Assembly: GCF_003573695.1 (NCBI RefSeq)
Contig: NC_039359.1
Location: 119,667,849 to 119,731,848, forward strand
Direction of reading: 5' to 3'
DNA from: Papaver somniferum
Lineage: Eukaryota; Streptophyta; Magnoliopsida; Ranunculales; Papaveraceae
DNA length: 64,000 nucleotides
Position numbers and translations under genes: made by a program. The notes under the pieces were generated by a model, which was given only the letters and a program-made list of their open reading frames with translations, was not told where the DNA came from and searched no databases. Position 1 is the stretch's first letter. Each line of letters starts with the position of its first letter. Below are positions 35,990-47,339 of the stretch, piece after piece.

Positions 35990-37540
35990 TTCAATAACTC
36001 CAACGCAAACCATTATCCTCCATCCGTAGCTCCCAATCCACCACTACCAGCTCCCAGCTACTTGCAGTTCCAATACCACTTCACTGCAACACTTCTTTAT
36101 CACTTCCCTGTAGATCCATCTCTTCATTCTGCGACATTTCTTCTTGCAATCATCTCAGACCCATTCAATTACAGCAGCTCATTCCCTGTGACATCTCAAT
36201 TCACTACATCCTGCCACTCCAAGCACTGCACCTGCATTTGAGTCATCACATATTCACCATTGCATTCTCAGTACCACCTCAGTTGCATCTCTAACTGCAC
36301 TGAACTCTTAGATGTAACACAGTTTCTTCATTTCTACTCAAGCTTCTGTGTTGACGAATCCTGACTGCAACACACTGTCTATCAGCTGCAATTCATCTTC
36401 ACCACCAACAAAGTGACCCTAGATTACAGTCCCTCACTGGTTCAACAGCGGCACAACATCATCTCCATTCTTGCTTCTGAAACATCATCAATTCAAACTC
36501 CAACTGCAGCTTCAAACTTAACTGCCACTCATGGCTCAACCTCAGCAGCAACCATTTCAAGCCAGGTGCATAAACCTCAGCAAACCTCTTTCCCTGACTG
36601 CAATCTCAGCCACAATCCACCAGAACTACAGCTGAAACTGCAGCTACATTGCCAGCTCCATAAGCCATACTTCCCAGTTGTAACCACCATAAACAACACC
36701 AACATCTCTCAATGATTCAGCTGCTCAGCTGCAACTCATTTCTGCAATTTCAGTTCTCCAATACAGCAGCAACACGCAATCTGCTTCATTACAAACCATC
36801 TCAGTACCTTGCTTTCTCTATAGATACCACCTTCTATTTCAGACCCAATACCTCCTGCAATTTCAGCTCAGCTACACAACAAGACCCATCTCTTAACTTC
36901 AAACACCAGATTCATTTGCAACACACTGCCATTCTCAAATACCAGCAGCTTCAATTCCAGAAAAACCCTAACTTCAGCTTCAAATCCTCAACCACAATAA
37001 AACCCTAATTTCTCTCAAAACCTACTATGTGATTTCATTACATAACTTCAATTTGTCTTCAAATGCACCATCTTAGCTCGAATGTTGTTGTATTGGTTCT
37101 CAGTTGAAAACTTTCGTTTAAACCCAATCTCGGATTCCAATTAAACCACTCAGTCTCAACTGTTGTTGCTGGATTGAAAAGATTAGAAATCCATTCAACC
37201 CCCTGTGTTCACAGCCGAGAATCAATGGATTTACCTAATTTTACTCAAAGAACAACGAATTTCAGTTTGCACCAGAAATCCCAAATTCATACCATATTGT
37301 TGCTATCAAATTCCATCTGCAACTGAGTTTCAATCTTGAAACTTCGCCCAATTCCTCATGATTCGCTCTTCCATAACTACCGAAACAGCCTCCATGAACA
37401 CCTCAGCAATCACCTAGCGAAGAATTCAACCCTGCCTTCACACGAATACCTAGAGATAATTTCAATTGATTCGATAAGAAATCGAACTCTCAGCTCATCC
37501 GACCGAGAAAATCAAATGATTGTGATCGAAAACTAAAAAA
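35990..37540. other. G-poor, C/A-rich block
   Basis: 1.5 kb with very few G residues on the plus strand and recurrent CTGCAACT, CAGCTGCAA and CACCACC words. Open stretches such as 36413-36715 and 36712-37008 translate to Ser/Thr/Gln/His-rich sequence without recognisable domains and are probably by-products of base skew. Confidence 0.55.
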
Positions 37541-37627
37541 AGCAACAACCACAAATCTAAAAACGAAAGCGTAATTTTAGAAAATATGGGCCTGCGCCTA
37601 ATTTTTCTTCCAGAAAAGGGTGCGAGC

Positions 37628-38962
37628 TAGGAGTGTGCAACGGACGGACGGTTGCGGATTAGGGGTCACCCGCAACCAAATCGTCAAAGTTGGGAATTTC
37701 AAAAATTGAACCGTGACTGGCTCAATCACCCTCGAATTTAACATCCGCGGATCAGCGCGTGATACGGACCGGATACGGATTAACCGTGGGTGATATGCTC
37801 AGAAGAATTAGGTTTATCTCCTCCTCGTTTTCCTGACATAATCAATACCTAAACGTTGGTGTCCCTGGTTCGACCCTTGATTTCTTCAAAGAAGGTGGTG
37901 ATAATCTCAATGATGCATCACTGTTATTCAACTGACCGTTAACCAAATCTAGACGAGAAGATGAGGGACCATTAGTGGTTGCCGGATTTATTGCAGAAAA
38001 GGATGACTGGCTTGCAAGCATGAGTGCTTCTCCCACTTTCTTCTGTTCCTCCAACAACTTTTGCAGCTGCCGTGCATTCTCTTTAGCTCGTTGCTGCAAC
38101 TCCCTTTGAAACTGCTCAAATGGACGCAAGACAGATGGCAAGTTTCATCATTACACATACATCTTTAGGTTAAAAATAAAATAAAAATGAAAACACTACG
38201 GATAATGGAGGCAGGCATATGAGGAGGGAGTAATACGCCTCAAGTTGCTCGTGAAGGCTTTTTTGAAGCGGAAAATGGGTCATTTGTCCAAATATTTTTA
38301 AATCACGGTTTAAATGGACGAGTAAAAAATAGTTTGGGTGAAATGGCCAAAAAAGAAAACATCCTAGCTTAAATTTAAAAAATAGCAAGGATGAAACTGG
38401 ATACATCTTGTGTAAATTAAAAATAAGAAAAAATATTTGAAAATGGGCACGATGAAACTGGTTACATCCTGCCTAATTTTACATTTTTGTCCATTTAAAC
38501 AGTATCAAAATCTAACTGTCCATTTCACCTAGGAATTGTTGATTTTGGTCTTTTTAACTAATTTTGTGTTCTCGAAGCTCCCACTGCACTCTAAGTGCTT
38601 CTAATTCAGGTGCGGACCTTTAAACAGAGAGTATTAACATTAATTACACTTGTAAACATATACAGATTATGTAGAGTAAGATGGCGCCAAGAGCAGAAGC
38701 TTTAGAGTTGTCAGTTTGACATACGACTTTACCTCTTCAGAGAAACACCATAATAATTTCATGATAGTGTGTGAGAGAGAGGGGTGCAGATGCGGGTAAA
38801 TTCGCGGATTGCAAAGTCCAACCGCAACCAAATCGTGTAAACGTGCGGATTTGAGAATCCTACCCATGTCTGGCCCGTAGCTCTTGCGGATTTGGTGTTA
38901 TCCGCAATTTTACGGACGGATACGGATGAAATCCGCGGTTCCATTTTTTTTGCACAGCCTTA
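37628..38962. mobile_element. hAT-type non-autonomous element
   Basis: The left end TAGGAGTGTGCAACGGACGG and the right end (reverse complement) TAAGGCTGTGCAAAAA match the TAGGGGTGTGCA-type termini of plant hAT elements. The 8-bp flanks GTGCGAGC (37620-37627) and GTGAGAGC (38963-38970) agree at 7 of 8 positions. Both subterminal regions are rich in CGGATACGG/CCGCGGAT words in inverted orientation, likely transposase-binding repeats. There is no transposase; the interior holds a minus-strand ORF fragment. Confidence 0.82.
37842..38141 (-). pseudogene. Coiled-coil ORF fragment carried by the hAT element
   Basis: A 99-codon frame starts MPSVLRPFEQFQRELQQRAK and continues ENARQLQKLLEEQKKVGEAL, an obvious amphipathic coiled coil, followed by a Ser/Asn-rich tail ending GTPTFRY. 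Further along the minus strand (about 38250) comes LQKSLHEQLEAYY, reminiscent of the LHEQLE motif of MYB-CC coiled coils, though this is weak. It looks like one or two exons of a host gene captured by the element. I do not recognise the family with confidence. Confidence 0.45.
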
Positions 38963-39039
38963 GTGAGAGCGTGAAGTTTTTTAGACGCGGGTTTGACAGT
39001 GAAAAAAACTGAGGAATGGGTTTCACAGTAGCTTTCACA

Positions 39040-39172
39040 AAAAGAATACCAGCTTGAAGGCCAATGATTATGGGCTAATATTAAACAACATCAGCAAGCC
39101 CAATATAATGAGCAAATGATTGTGCGTCTTTCATAGTGTGTAGTTTGTCTTCTCGATTCAATTAATTCATGT
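39040..39172. other. Short spacer
   Basis: No gene or repeat recognised between the end of the TGCATAAC element and the Copia-type LTR. Confidence 0.3.
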
Positions 39173-39433
39173 TGTTAAGAAGTAGAAAATTAAGAATTCA
39201 ATCACCGTCTTACTGTAAAGTAAATTTGGTAAATATTATTCATTCTTTGACGAAATAAAGAAGATACAAAAGTATGGAGAAAGAAGAACATAGAACTTTA
39301 TTTACGTGTGTGTAATTACATAGTTTTAAGCTTTCCTATTTATATGTATATATATGACTTAGTACCCCATGTATATGGATACCCTAATCTTAGACGCGAC
39401 GACATCTAAGTTAATAAATTTATGTTTATAACG
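39173..39433 (-). repeat. Copia-type LTR (3' LTR, minus strand)
   Basis: A 261-bp block bounded by TGTTAAGAAG on the left. On the minus strand it is preceded immediately by the purine tract CAGGGGGAG (plus strand CTCCCCCTGATG, 39434-39445). The next 170 bases contain CTCGTTAAACCCAAGGAAAACAC and GGGAAAAACCTTGCCAAAG, the reverse complement of a segment common near the 3' end of plant Copia elements. Confidence 0.65.
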
Positions 39434-40335
39434 CTCCCCCTGATGACCACTGTGTCTAAACCATTATGATATAGCAGGAAAATTCAAAAGAGAAAAACTT
39501 GAAATTACGTAAGCATGTAAAGACTTAAAATAGTTTTGGATACGAAAATGTTGTCTCGTTAAACCCAAGGAAAACACATTGGGAAAAACCTTGCCAAAGA
39601 AAAAAAAAGTACAACACGGTAAGTCCAGTAAGTGCACATTTGATGATGGTGCTTTCCCTAATGAGTATTTTAATTAAATCTTGGCTAGCAAATCTTTGAG
39701 TTGAGACTTTTTAATTTTGATGAACAAATTTCTTGAGTGTCGGAGATAGTAATGCTTTAGGGAAAAAGTCTGCTAGTTGATGTAGTCTTCTTTAGTGTTT
39801 CACAAGAGATATTTTCTTCGAATAATAGTGTTCTCGAGTCTTCGTGCTTCTTTAAAGACATTGAGAAACTATGTCATGGATTCCTAACTTCTCAGAGATA
39901 ATTCGTCGAAGTAGTTGATGAAGTTTCTTTAACAAAGTGGCAAGATACGTATACATTACTATATGTGAATAAAAAACATATTTTTTTAATAAAATCTTGT
40001 GTGTTGTGTGATTTATTTTACTTCCACATTATATTGTTTATTTTTAATTAAAGTAAATACACTTGTTTGTTAATCCACTTGGTAAGATTCCATAGTTAGC
40101 TCGGTCACGAACGTAGAATATATATCAAGTTGCATCTCATCGAAGTAACTCTTTGGCCATTATTGTTTGGGTAGAATTACACAAGGTGTGTACGTATAGG
40201 TTGATACGAAAAGATTATAGTGTACTTGGTACCCTCGTCATTTCAGTATTTTTTTGTCATTAGGTCATGTATACCATTAAGAAAAAAGTTAAGTCAAACT
40301 AGGAAATATAAATAAAATAATAGATGTTCAACAAA

Positions 40336-40743
40336 GAGGGGGGGTCCGTGGACACTCTTATATGTACACTATCATATATGATTTCCGTTATTTTTTCCAC
40401 AAACTCAAACGACAATGAATTTACATCTAATATTTTTATGGTATGTTCCTTTTATAAGATTCTACATTCTTACAAAAAATGAGCACGTTCCAAGATACCA
40501 AACCTCACCATCTACCGATCTTAATTTCAAATGTTAACTTTTAACGGCTAGCTTTCAAATGGGTAGATGGTAGTATTATAAGTCTCAAATTACGCTCATT
40601 TTTGGTAGGAGTATAGAGTTTTTTAAGAGGAATGTGTCATTAAAATATATATTTATATTTATTGTCGTTTAAGTTTTGTGGAGAAAATGGTGGAAATCAT
40701 GTACGATAATATGCATATAAGAGTATCCACGAATCATGCCCTC
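40336..40743. mobile_element. Fold-back MITE, 408 bp
   Basis: The two halves are imperfect inverted repeats over about 150 bp each: GTGGACACTCTTATATG...CCACAAACTCAAACGACAAT on the left matches the reverse complement of the right half (GTGGATACTCTTATATG...CCACAAAACTTAAACGACAAT). Ends are GAGGG/CCCTC. The target duplication is not clear. Confidence 0.75.
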
Positions 40744-41059
40744 AAAAACTTATAATTGTTTAGATGATTTTTAAACGAGCTATTATTCACATCTTAGTAT
40801 TAACCAATCGGATATAATTTTGAAACGTGCAACATGAACAAAAACCTTCTTTAGCCAATAAGGATAATATATTATCAATATGGTAAATGTTGTCAAATTT
40901 TTTTTTTATGAACGATACACTGATGTAAAGATGTAGAAGTGATTATATCAACACGTAAGAAAAGGATCGTTGTGATTATAATGAATCAAGATACGATAGA
41001 AAAGTCATAAGAATTGTTTTCATATACATCATATGATACGATTTATTAGACAAACTAAA

Positions 41060-41462
41060 ACTTAGATTTAAATTTCGATGTAAAGAAGAAAAAAAGCTAA
41101 ACCTATATCAAAAGAAAAGGATTTGGTTTTTACAAAAACAAATAAAAAGATTGAATATATTCTAAATATAATAAAAGAAATAGATAAATCGACCGTAAGC
41201 TTAGTTATTGGATATCACTAATTGACGATCAATATAGATCACAAAAGAGAAACGATAATTACTTAGATTTAAATTTCGATGTAAAGAAGAAAAAAAATCT
41301 AAACCTATATCAAAAGAAAAGGATTTGGTTTTTACAAAAACAAATAAAAAGATTGATCATATTCTAAATATAATAAAAGAAATAGATAAGTCGACCGTAA
41401 TCTTAGTTATTGGATATCACTAATTGACGATCAATATAAACCACACAAGAGAGACGATAATT
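41060..41462. repeat. Tandem duplication, period 201 bp
   Basis: ACTTAGATTTAAATTTCGATG starts at 41060 and again at 41261. The two units are nearly identical, with a few base changes and small homopolymer differences, so the duplication is recent. Confidence 0.9.
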
Positions 41463-41829
41463 ACTTAGAAATACCACTACGATGATTACTTAAAAAGATA
41501 CCACTTATTGACGACAAGATCACATAAGAGAAGTAACCTTACCTGAGATGGCGGCAGACAAGCTTCACAAAACTAGGGGAGGGAGACAATATTACGAGTC
41601 TCACTTCACTTCTTAAATACTAATGCCTCGGAAAAAATGATAGTTTCACTTAGGGTTTCTGTACTAACTGTTGGATTTTGTGACGGTTTATTAATAAATA
41701 ACAAGCGTTTATTTCGGCCTCATCTAGGATGGTGCTCGGGCGCATTCTCCATATATGGGCCCCCTTGTATCCAAATTACATGTATCCTTAATAACTGTGT
41801 TTCCATTTATAAACTAAAATAAGAGACAA

Positions 41830-41993
41830 AAGTAGAGAGAAAAAGGAAGAGAAAATTATATTCTTGTGTGTGTAATAATTACTACATAGTTTAAACCTCT
41901 GTATGGGTAGAAGACTTAATACCCAAGTATATGAAAACCTTAATGTTAGATACAAGGGCATCTTAGTCACTAAAATTAGATCTATGACACATT
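41830..41993 (-). repeat. LTR-like block related to 39173-39433
   Basis: Shares the order GTGTGTGTAAT, TACATAGTTT, GACTTAATACCC, TATATG-A-ACCTTA and CATCT with the LTR at 39173-39433, but is clearly diverged. It could be the other LTR of the same element or a relative. Confidence 0.45.
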
Positions 41994-42724
41994 TTCTTAT
42001 TTAGTTTTCTAATTTTTCTATTTTTTTCCGATTGCTTTGTGTCATATTAGAAACTTCACACATAAATGATTTTCAAAAATTGATTGATGAGTTTGCTAAC
42101 AAGAATTTAGGAGACCGCAATTTAAATAATGATGTTAGTGCTTCCTACACAATCACTTTTGAAAGTTCTTTTTCAGTATCAGAAGTCATATCTTAGCAAG
42201 TTGATAACCTCAATTTTTACGTAGGGATACAAGTAGCTTTATAATTTCTAAAGAGGCAAACTATATAATTGATATCTCTTCTTATTTTAGTATTATAAAT
42301 AAACATTATCAAGAAAACATATAGTGTATCTGTGTAGGCAAAAAATTATGTCAAAAAGGCGTTCTAAACATTCTTCGCCCACGATCATCTAAATGTCAGA
42401 GATGACCTTGATAAAAAATCCTCAAGTTAGCAATATCACAAATTAATACTCATTTGTTTATTCATGTACATTTCAATGAAATTTAAAGGTTTGGCTCATC
42501 TGATTTGGCAGGGGATCTACAACTGGAATAAGATAATAGTTAAGGTGGCTAATTAGATAGTGGTGGTTATGATGTAATAGTTTCTTAGTCCCGTTGTTTG
42601 AGCCCAACCATCTGTAATTGAATCCAATGAATCTTTTAACTGTTTAGCTGGTTCGGAGGGCCAGTGCATGTTACATCACTTGGTTTCTATGATTTTATGG
42701 GAAGTTGTTTTTTTCATGAGGTGC
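41994..42724. other. No recognisable feature
   Basis: AT-rich DNA; I see no gene, repeat end or RNA gene. Confidence 0.3.
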
Positions 42725-42856
42725 TCCTCTAGGATTCTAGTATCTAAATGTGACTAAGGGGTATCCTAATATATGATCAGTATCTAAGTTTCCTCTAGGA
42801 TTCTAGTATCTAAATGTGACTAAGGGGTATCCTAATATATGATCAGTATCTAAGTT
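42725..42856. repeat. Perfect tandem duplication, period 66 bp
   Basis: Two identical 66-bp units (each starting TCCTCTAGGATTCTAG) stand side by side. Absence of any difference indicates very recent origin or an assembly artefact. Confidence 0.92.
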
Positions 42857-43099
42857 TCCCATGAATAATCTGTATTATCTTATGTTAAAATGAAAAAGCC
42901 TATGTTATCACTTTTCCATAAAAGAAAATATGTTTTATATATTTTATTACTTTTAACTCTTTTAATTTATTTTTGTTTATCTATTTTTTTATTTTTTAAG
43001 CTTGTATTGTTTTTTGTTTTATTTTGTCTATTTGAACGTTCAAATTGGTCTAACACTAGATCATATTTGAATTTAAAATCGTAAATATCTCTACAGCTA

Positions 43100-43640
43100 G
43101 AAAATTGTGAACTTCTAGGCGTAATTCTATTTTTAAAATATAACTTTTCTTACAAAAACATAATTGTAAAAGTTTTTATTGTCAAGAATCTGTATCGTCA
43201 AACTGTCTGTAAGTAGCTCTGCAATCTAGGAAAAATTGTAAATATTTTTAGGACTACGTCTTAATATCCAAAATCTAGTCGTAGGGGTGTTATTTTTTAA
43301 CTTACATCTAGGATTTTTGTGATAAAATATTGGATTTTGGAAATGTAATTATGGTTAGGAGTTCATCTTTCCTAACCACGAAGATTAAAAAATACTAACC
43401 TATAGTTACAAATTCACCATTTTTTGCCCGTAGAGGTAGTCACGGCTAGGAAATTTAAAACACATCCTACCCGCATTTGGGTACAAAAGGAAAAAAAAAA
43501 CAATAAGAAGAAAAAAAAGAACTATCACTAACATTTAATTAGAGTTAATTAAGTTCATCAATACAAATTAATCGAGAATAGTCCAGCCATTATCAAAAAT
43601 ATATAGATAAGGGGTTTCACTTTACTACTCAATGATCCTA
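43100..43640. repeat. Diverged ACGGCTAGGA-type array and element end
   Basis: Contains modules like ATGGTTAGGAG...TTCCTAACCA and CACGGCTAGGAA...ATCCTACCCG, then AATTAAGTTCATC...ATATATAGATAAGGGGT, which resembles the right end (ATATAGATAAGGGGT) of the 15941-21999 transposon. Probably the right end of a related, older element. Confidence 0.55.
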
Positions 43641-44599
43641 TTTGGTCATCTTGTCCCATTCATTTTTCAAAGCTATGGTATGAATATCGAAGAAAATTCT
43701 TGTTGCCACTCAGAAATTTGTCTTCCTTAATTTGTAACTTCAAAATAGTCATGTTCAAGAGGAATTCAAATGGTACCTCATTGTACAGTTCATTCCTGCT
43801 AGAAACTCATTTGCCTTGTTGGACGCCTTGGAAGTTGTTTCAGTACTGGTGGGCTAGTACAGTAATTTTGAAACACAAAAAAAATACCATTTCAGTCATT
43901 TCAATATCTCCAGATTCTCTGCATGGCAGAACCCCCCTCCCCCTCCCCCACTCCCACCCCCTCGGCAAAAAATGCAGCAGTCTCCACTCCTCAACTTTCC
44001 GTTATAAGTAGTGTTCCATTTTTGATGCCGCACAAATAAAATCTAAGATATTTGCAAAGCAAAAGAAACCCTTAAACAAATAACGACTTTTGAGATTCAA
44101 AGGAAACTGTAAGTGATAACTGATCATCTCTTTTGGCATAATCATTTCTTTTATTATAGTTTTATCATTCGTATTTTGATTTTGATTGTATTCTTTTTTC
44201 TTTGTTTGTTCAGTCCATCCAGATCCGGATTCTTAGCTCTCTAAGTTGAAAGTTTTGGTGCAATATGGGGGTTATGGGTATGAATGATCTTCCATCAAAA
44301 AATTTTGCCGAATATATTCTTTTGTTTACATGCTGATTTAGTTTTACCATGGAGAAATGTCATTAGGTATCTCATTAAGGCCCTTCATAAAAAATCTCAA
44401 ACCCCTGAAATAGCTTTCCTTTTAAATCTAAAAGGAAAAAAGATTTTATTGATTTCGGTGGGTAAAAAAATCTAACAAAAAATTCAAATGAGGTTGGAAA
44501 GATTTCATTAAATTTTATTGGATTGTCTCCTAGAAAATATTCTCTGCTATGTATAAACGAATTTTACAATGTTATTTTTGTTTCTATTTTATCTGCTGG

Positions 44600-44950
44600 G
44601 CACCTTTATTTACTATCAGAAAATTAGAAATCGGTGAATGTTCTTATTAACCATTAAACATCCTGAAGCAATACTTTATTTTAGCTACTCGAGATCAACT
44701 CATCCACTCGGCAACGTACTGGATATACATGGGGAGGAAAAAATGATATATTTTATGGGAACCCCTATCACTGATACGGGGTTTTTCAAAAAAGATGTGA
44801 AAAATTCAATGCCTTCAAAAGGTTATTGTTGTCGTAGGCGCATGATCTGCAGATTTCAATGATGAAGTTTTACGTTTGATGGAAGTCGATGAGGTCAAAG
44901 ATCAGATAAAAATTAAACATGGATGAAGTTTAACGCAAATTAAATAGCTA
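44600..44950 (+). other. Left-arm-specific segment with unrecognised ORF
   Basis: A 74-codon frame (44638-44862) includes HPEAILYFSYSRSTHPLGN and VLDIHGEEKMIYFMGTPIT. This block is absent from the right arm of the inverted repeat, so it was inserted or captured later. I do not recognise the protein, and it may be chance. Confidence 0.25.
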
Positions 44951-45624
44951 ATATGGTATATCTCTTTGATTTGCGCTATACTCTCCCTCTCGTTACTCTC
45001 GTAATAATATTTTAATGTCATGTTTTAAAAACCTTTAAACAGTGTAAAAGACTTTTTTTACTCCAATGTTCAGACTTATGTTGCTCTCTTCCAAAGTCTA
45101 CTTTTGATTGCTTAAAAAAACATTCCTAAGATAATAAAGTTTTCTTTACTCAACCAGTTGGTGGGTTCTGACAATGGGCTCATGGGTACACGAGTTAGAA
45201 ATATGTGAGTAAGAAAGATAAAAAAAAAAACGTGATACTTTGATAGAATTATGCAGGTGTTCTACGTCATAATGAAAATAAAATACCAAAAATAACTTTG
45301 TCCATAACAGAGTAAGTACGGAAGTTTCTGACAACATACGTAAAAGCTAACACAAATCTAGGGCATCTATCTCTATAAAGCATTTCTTTGCAAATTATGG
45401 GATATCTCACTTCTGTTTGTTTTATTATCTTTTTTCTTTTTCTTAAATGGTAAGGTTGTTTGATTTATTATCGATCAAATAAAATGAAACAAACATAAGT
45501 GGAATACCCTATAATTTGAAAGAAAAACTTCATATAGATAGATACTCTATATTTCCGATGGATTTGATGTATGTGGTTAGAAAACTATCTTACCTTACTA
45601 ATATAAATAAAAGAGGTCTTTTTA

Positions 45625-45850
45625 GTAGGAGACCCCCCAAATTACTATGTTTTCCTCATTTTTTTACATATTTACATAAATGTCATTATTTTAAAAATTG
45701 ATCAAAATTTTTAAAAACTTAATATCTTTCAAAATATACATCGGATTTTTGTAAAATTTATACATTTGAAAAGCTCTTTCAGTTATCTATGTAACGAGTA
45801 CAAATAAGAATAGTAAATTTTTGTTTTACACAAAAAAAATTCATTGCTTT
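45625..45850 (+). mobile_element. Left-end fragment of TGCATAAC-family element
   Basis: GGAGACCCCCCAAATTA, then a segment with TAACGAGTACAAATAAGAATAG and AAATTTTTGTTTTACAC, parallels the left 300 bases of the elements at 12851 and 35038. The palindrome array itself is missing. Confidence 0.6.
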
Positions 45851-46499
45851 CAAATTTAATATTGTTGGATTAGCAAAATTCAAGCATGTGCATCACACAT
45901 GTGTTCTTACTAGTATGTATAAAGTTATTTTGGTGTTTTGTTTTAATAATGAGATAGAACACCTACATAATTCTATCAAAGTCTCACGTTATTGATTTTT
46001 TTTTTCATGCTCACATATACCTAACTCGTTTATCGGCGAAGTATTGTCAGAACCCCATCAAGTGGTCGAATAAAACAAACTTCATTCCTTGGGTAAGTTT
46101 TCTCAAGCAATCAAAAGTAGACTCTAAAGAGAGAGCAACAAAGTTTGAACGCTGAGATAAAAACAAGTCCTTTACACTGTTAAAGGTTTTTAAAACATAA
46201 AATTAAAATTATTATGAGAGTAGTGGGAAGAGGGTCCATCTACCGCAAATCAAATGGATAATACAAGGGTGCTCAACGAATTAATTAAGAGACAATAATG
46301 ATGTTATAAAATAAAAAATCATATAAAAAGAATATGTTTTTGGAAGACAACTCAATAAAGTTTAATGAAATCTTTCTTAAGCTCATGTCAGTTTTTGATT
46401 GCGTTTTTTTACTGAACTAAATCCAGGAATTCTTTTTTTAGATTTTCACAAAATCGTGTAATCACATCTACAAGCTTTTAACTATAGCTTAGTGTTTTT

Positions 46500-46800
46500 C
46501 GATCTTTAAGGTATAGGATTTCCAAAATCTAACATCTCGTCACAAAACTCCCGGTCGTAAATGGTTATTCCTAGCCGTAAGTTAACAAATAACACCTTTA
46601 CGACTAGGTTTTGAATATTCAGACTTAGCCGTAAAGATATTCCAATTGTTTTAAAACTACAGTTAGGTTGATGATACAGATTCCTAACCATAAACACTTA
46701 TATAGCTAAGAATAACTACCTATGGCTATATGCCTAGGTTTTTTGTGAGTTAAATTAAATTTTGAAAATCGAATTACGGCTAGAAGTTTATCATTTCCTT
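46500..46800. repeat. ACGGCTAGGA-type hairpin array in right arm
   Basis: Modules such as GGTCGTAAATGG...CCTAGCCGTAAG and ACGACTAGGTTTTG...CTTAGCCGTAAA, diverged relatives of the arrays at 16560 and 20055. Short ORFs over it are artefacts. Confidence 0.65.
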
Positions 46801-47339
46801 TCTAATCATATGCAATCATAATGATATAAATAAATATATGATCATGGATGATTATGCACCTCGAAGTTAATGACAGATGAACAACTCCAGCGGTTTTTTT
46901 TTCTCATGGGAACATAATCGTGTTATTGCTAAAGTCCCAGTATAAGGACTTTTTCTATTTTTTTCTTTTCCAGTGTATGATTTTCATTTCCAGAGCACTT
47001 TATTATCTAAGTTTTCTTCTGTACCATATAAAATTTTGGATTCACAATCGCTATAATATTTCATGATTTCTCTCACTTAATTAGTAGATTTTAGAATCGA
47101 ATTCTATTATACCCTGAGAGATCCACGCGATAATACAGGCATTCATAAACTGAATGAAATGAAATTTAATTAACTCTTTGAAGTTAACTCTCGCCAAATA
47201 ACGCACGAAATAATCTTATTATACTGCATAAAATCGTCTATGTTGAGTGATCATTCTTATAATTGATGGTAACACTCATTCAAATTAACTCACTATACAG
47301 TTTAAGGATTATCTTATATTGCATGAACATCCATAAATT
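46801..47339. other. No recognisable feature
   Basis: AT-rich spacer between the fold-back region and the LINE; nothing supported. Confidence 0.3.

Larger units (their letters stand above)
35038..39039 (+). mobile_element. TGCATAAC-array element, copy 2 (split by hAT)
   Basis: The left end AATTAGGGGAGACCCCC with an expanded poly(C) tract, the conserved left 300 bases, the palindrome array, a long G-poor block, and a right end ending GGGTTTCACAGT...TTTCAC all parallel the element at 12851-15142. The hAT element at 37628-38962 interrupts the right end. No transposase is seen. It starts about 14 bp after the synaptotagmin stop codon, so it may now provide that gene's 3' UTR or terminator. Confidence 0.65.
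39434..41800 (-). mobile_element. Interior of ruined Copia element
   Basis: No gag or pol frame survives. Only the segment near 39540-39620 is recognisable as Copia 3' UTR. The block also holds a fold-back MITE (40336-40743) and a 201-bp tandem duplication. A related LTR-like block follows at about 41830-41993. Confidence 0.45.
43240..46620. repeat. Large imperfect inverted repeat (fold-back)
   Basis: Arms 44485-45262 and 45952-46385 are inverted copies (for example ACTTTGATAGAATTATGCAGGTG against CACCTACATAATTCTATCAAAG). The outer parts 43240-43352 and 46500-46620 also match inversely (CTAGTCGTA-GGTGTTATT). The left arm has extra sequence (about 43360-44380 and 44600-44950) absent from the right arm. 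The loop (45263-45951) includes a fragment of the TGCATAAC family. No transposase was found. Confidence 0.7.

Noticed and set aside
36413..37008. Two adjacent plus-strand ORFs of about 100 codons
   Set aside because: The G-poor composition removes most stop codons; the translations are Ser/Thr/Gln/His-rich with no domain.
42890..43084. Leu/Phe-rich 64-codon ORF resembling a membrane protein
   Set aside because: It arises from T-rich DNA; no homologous motif or gene context.
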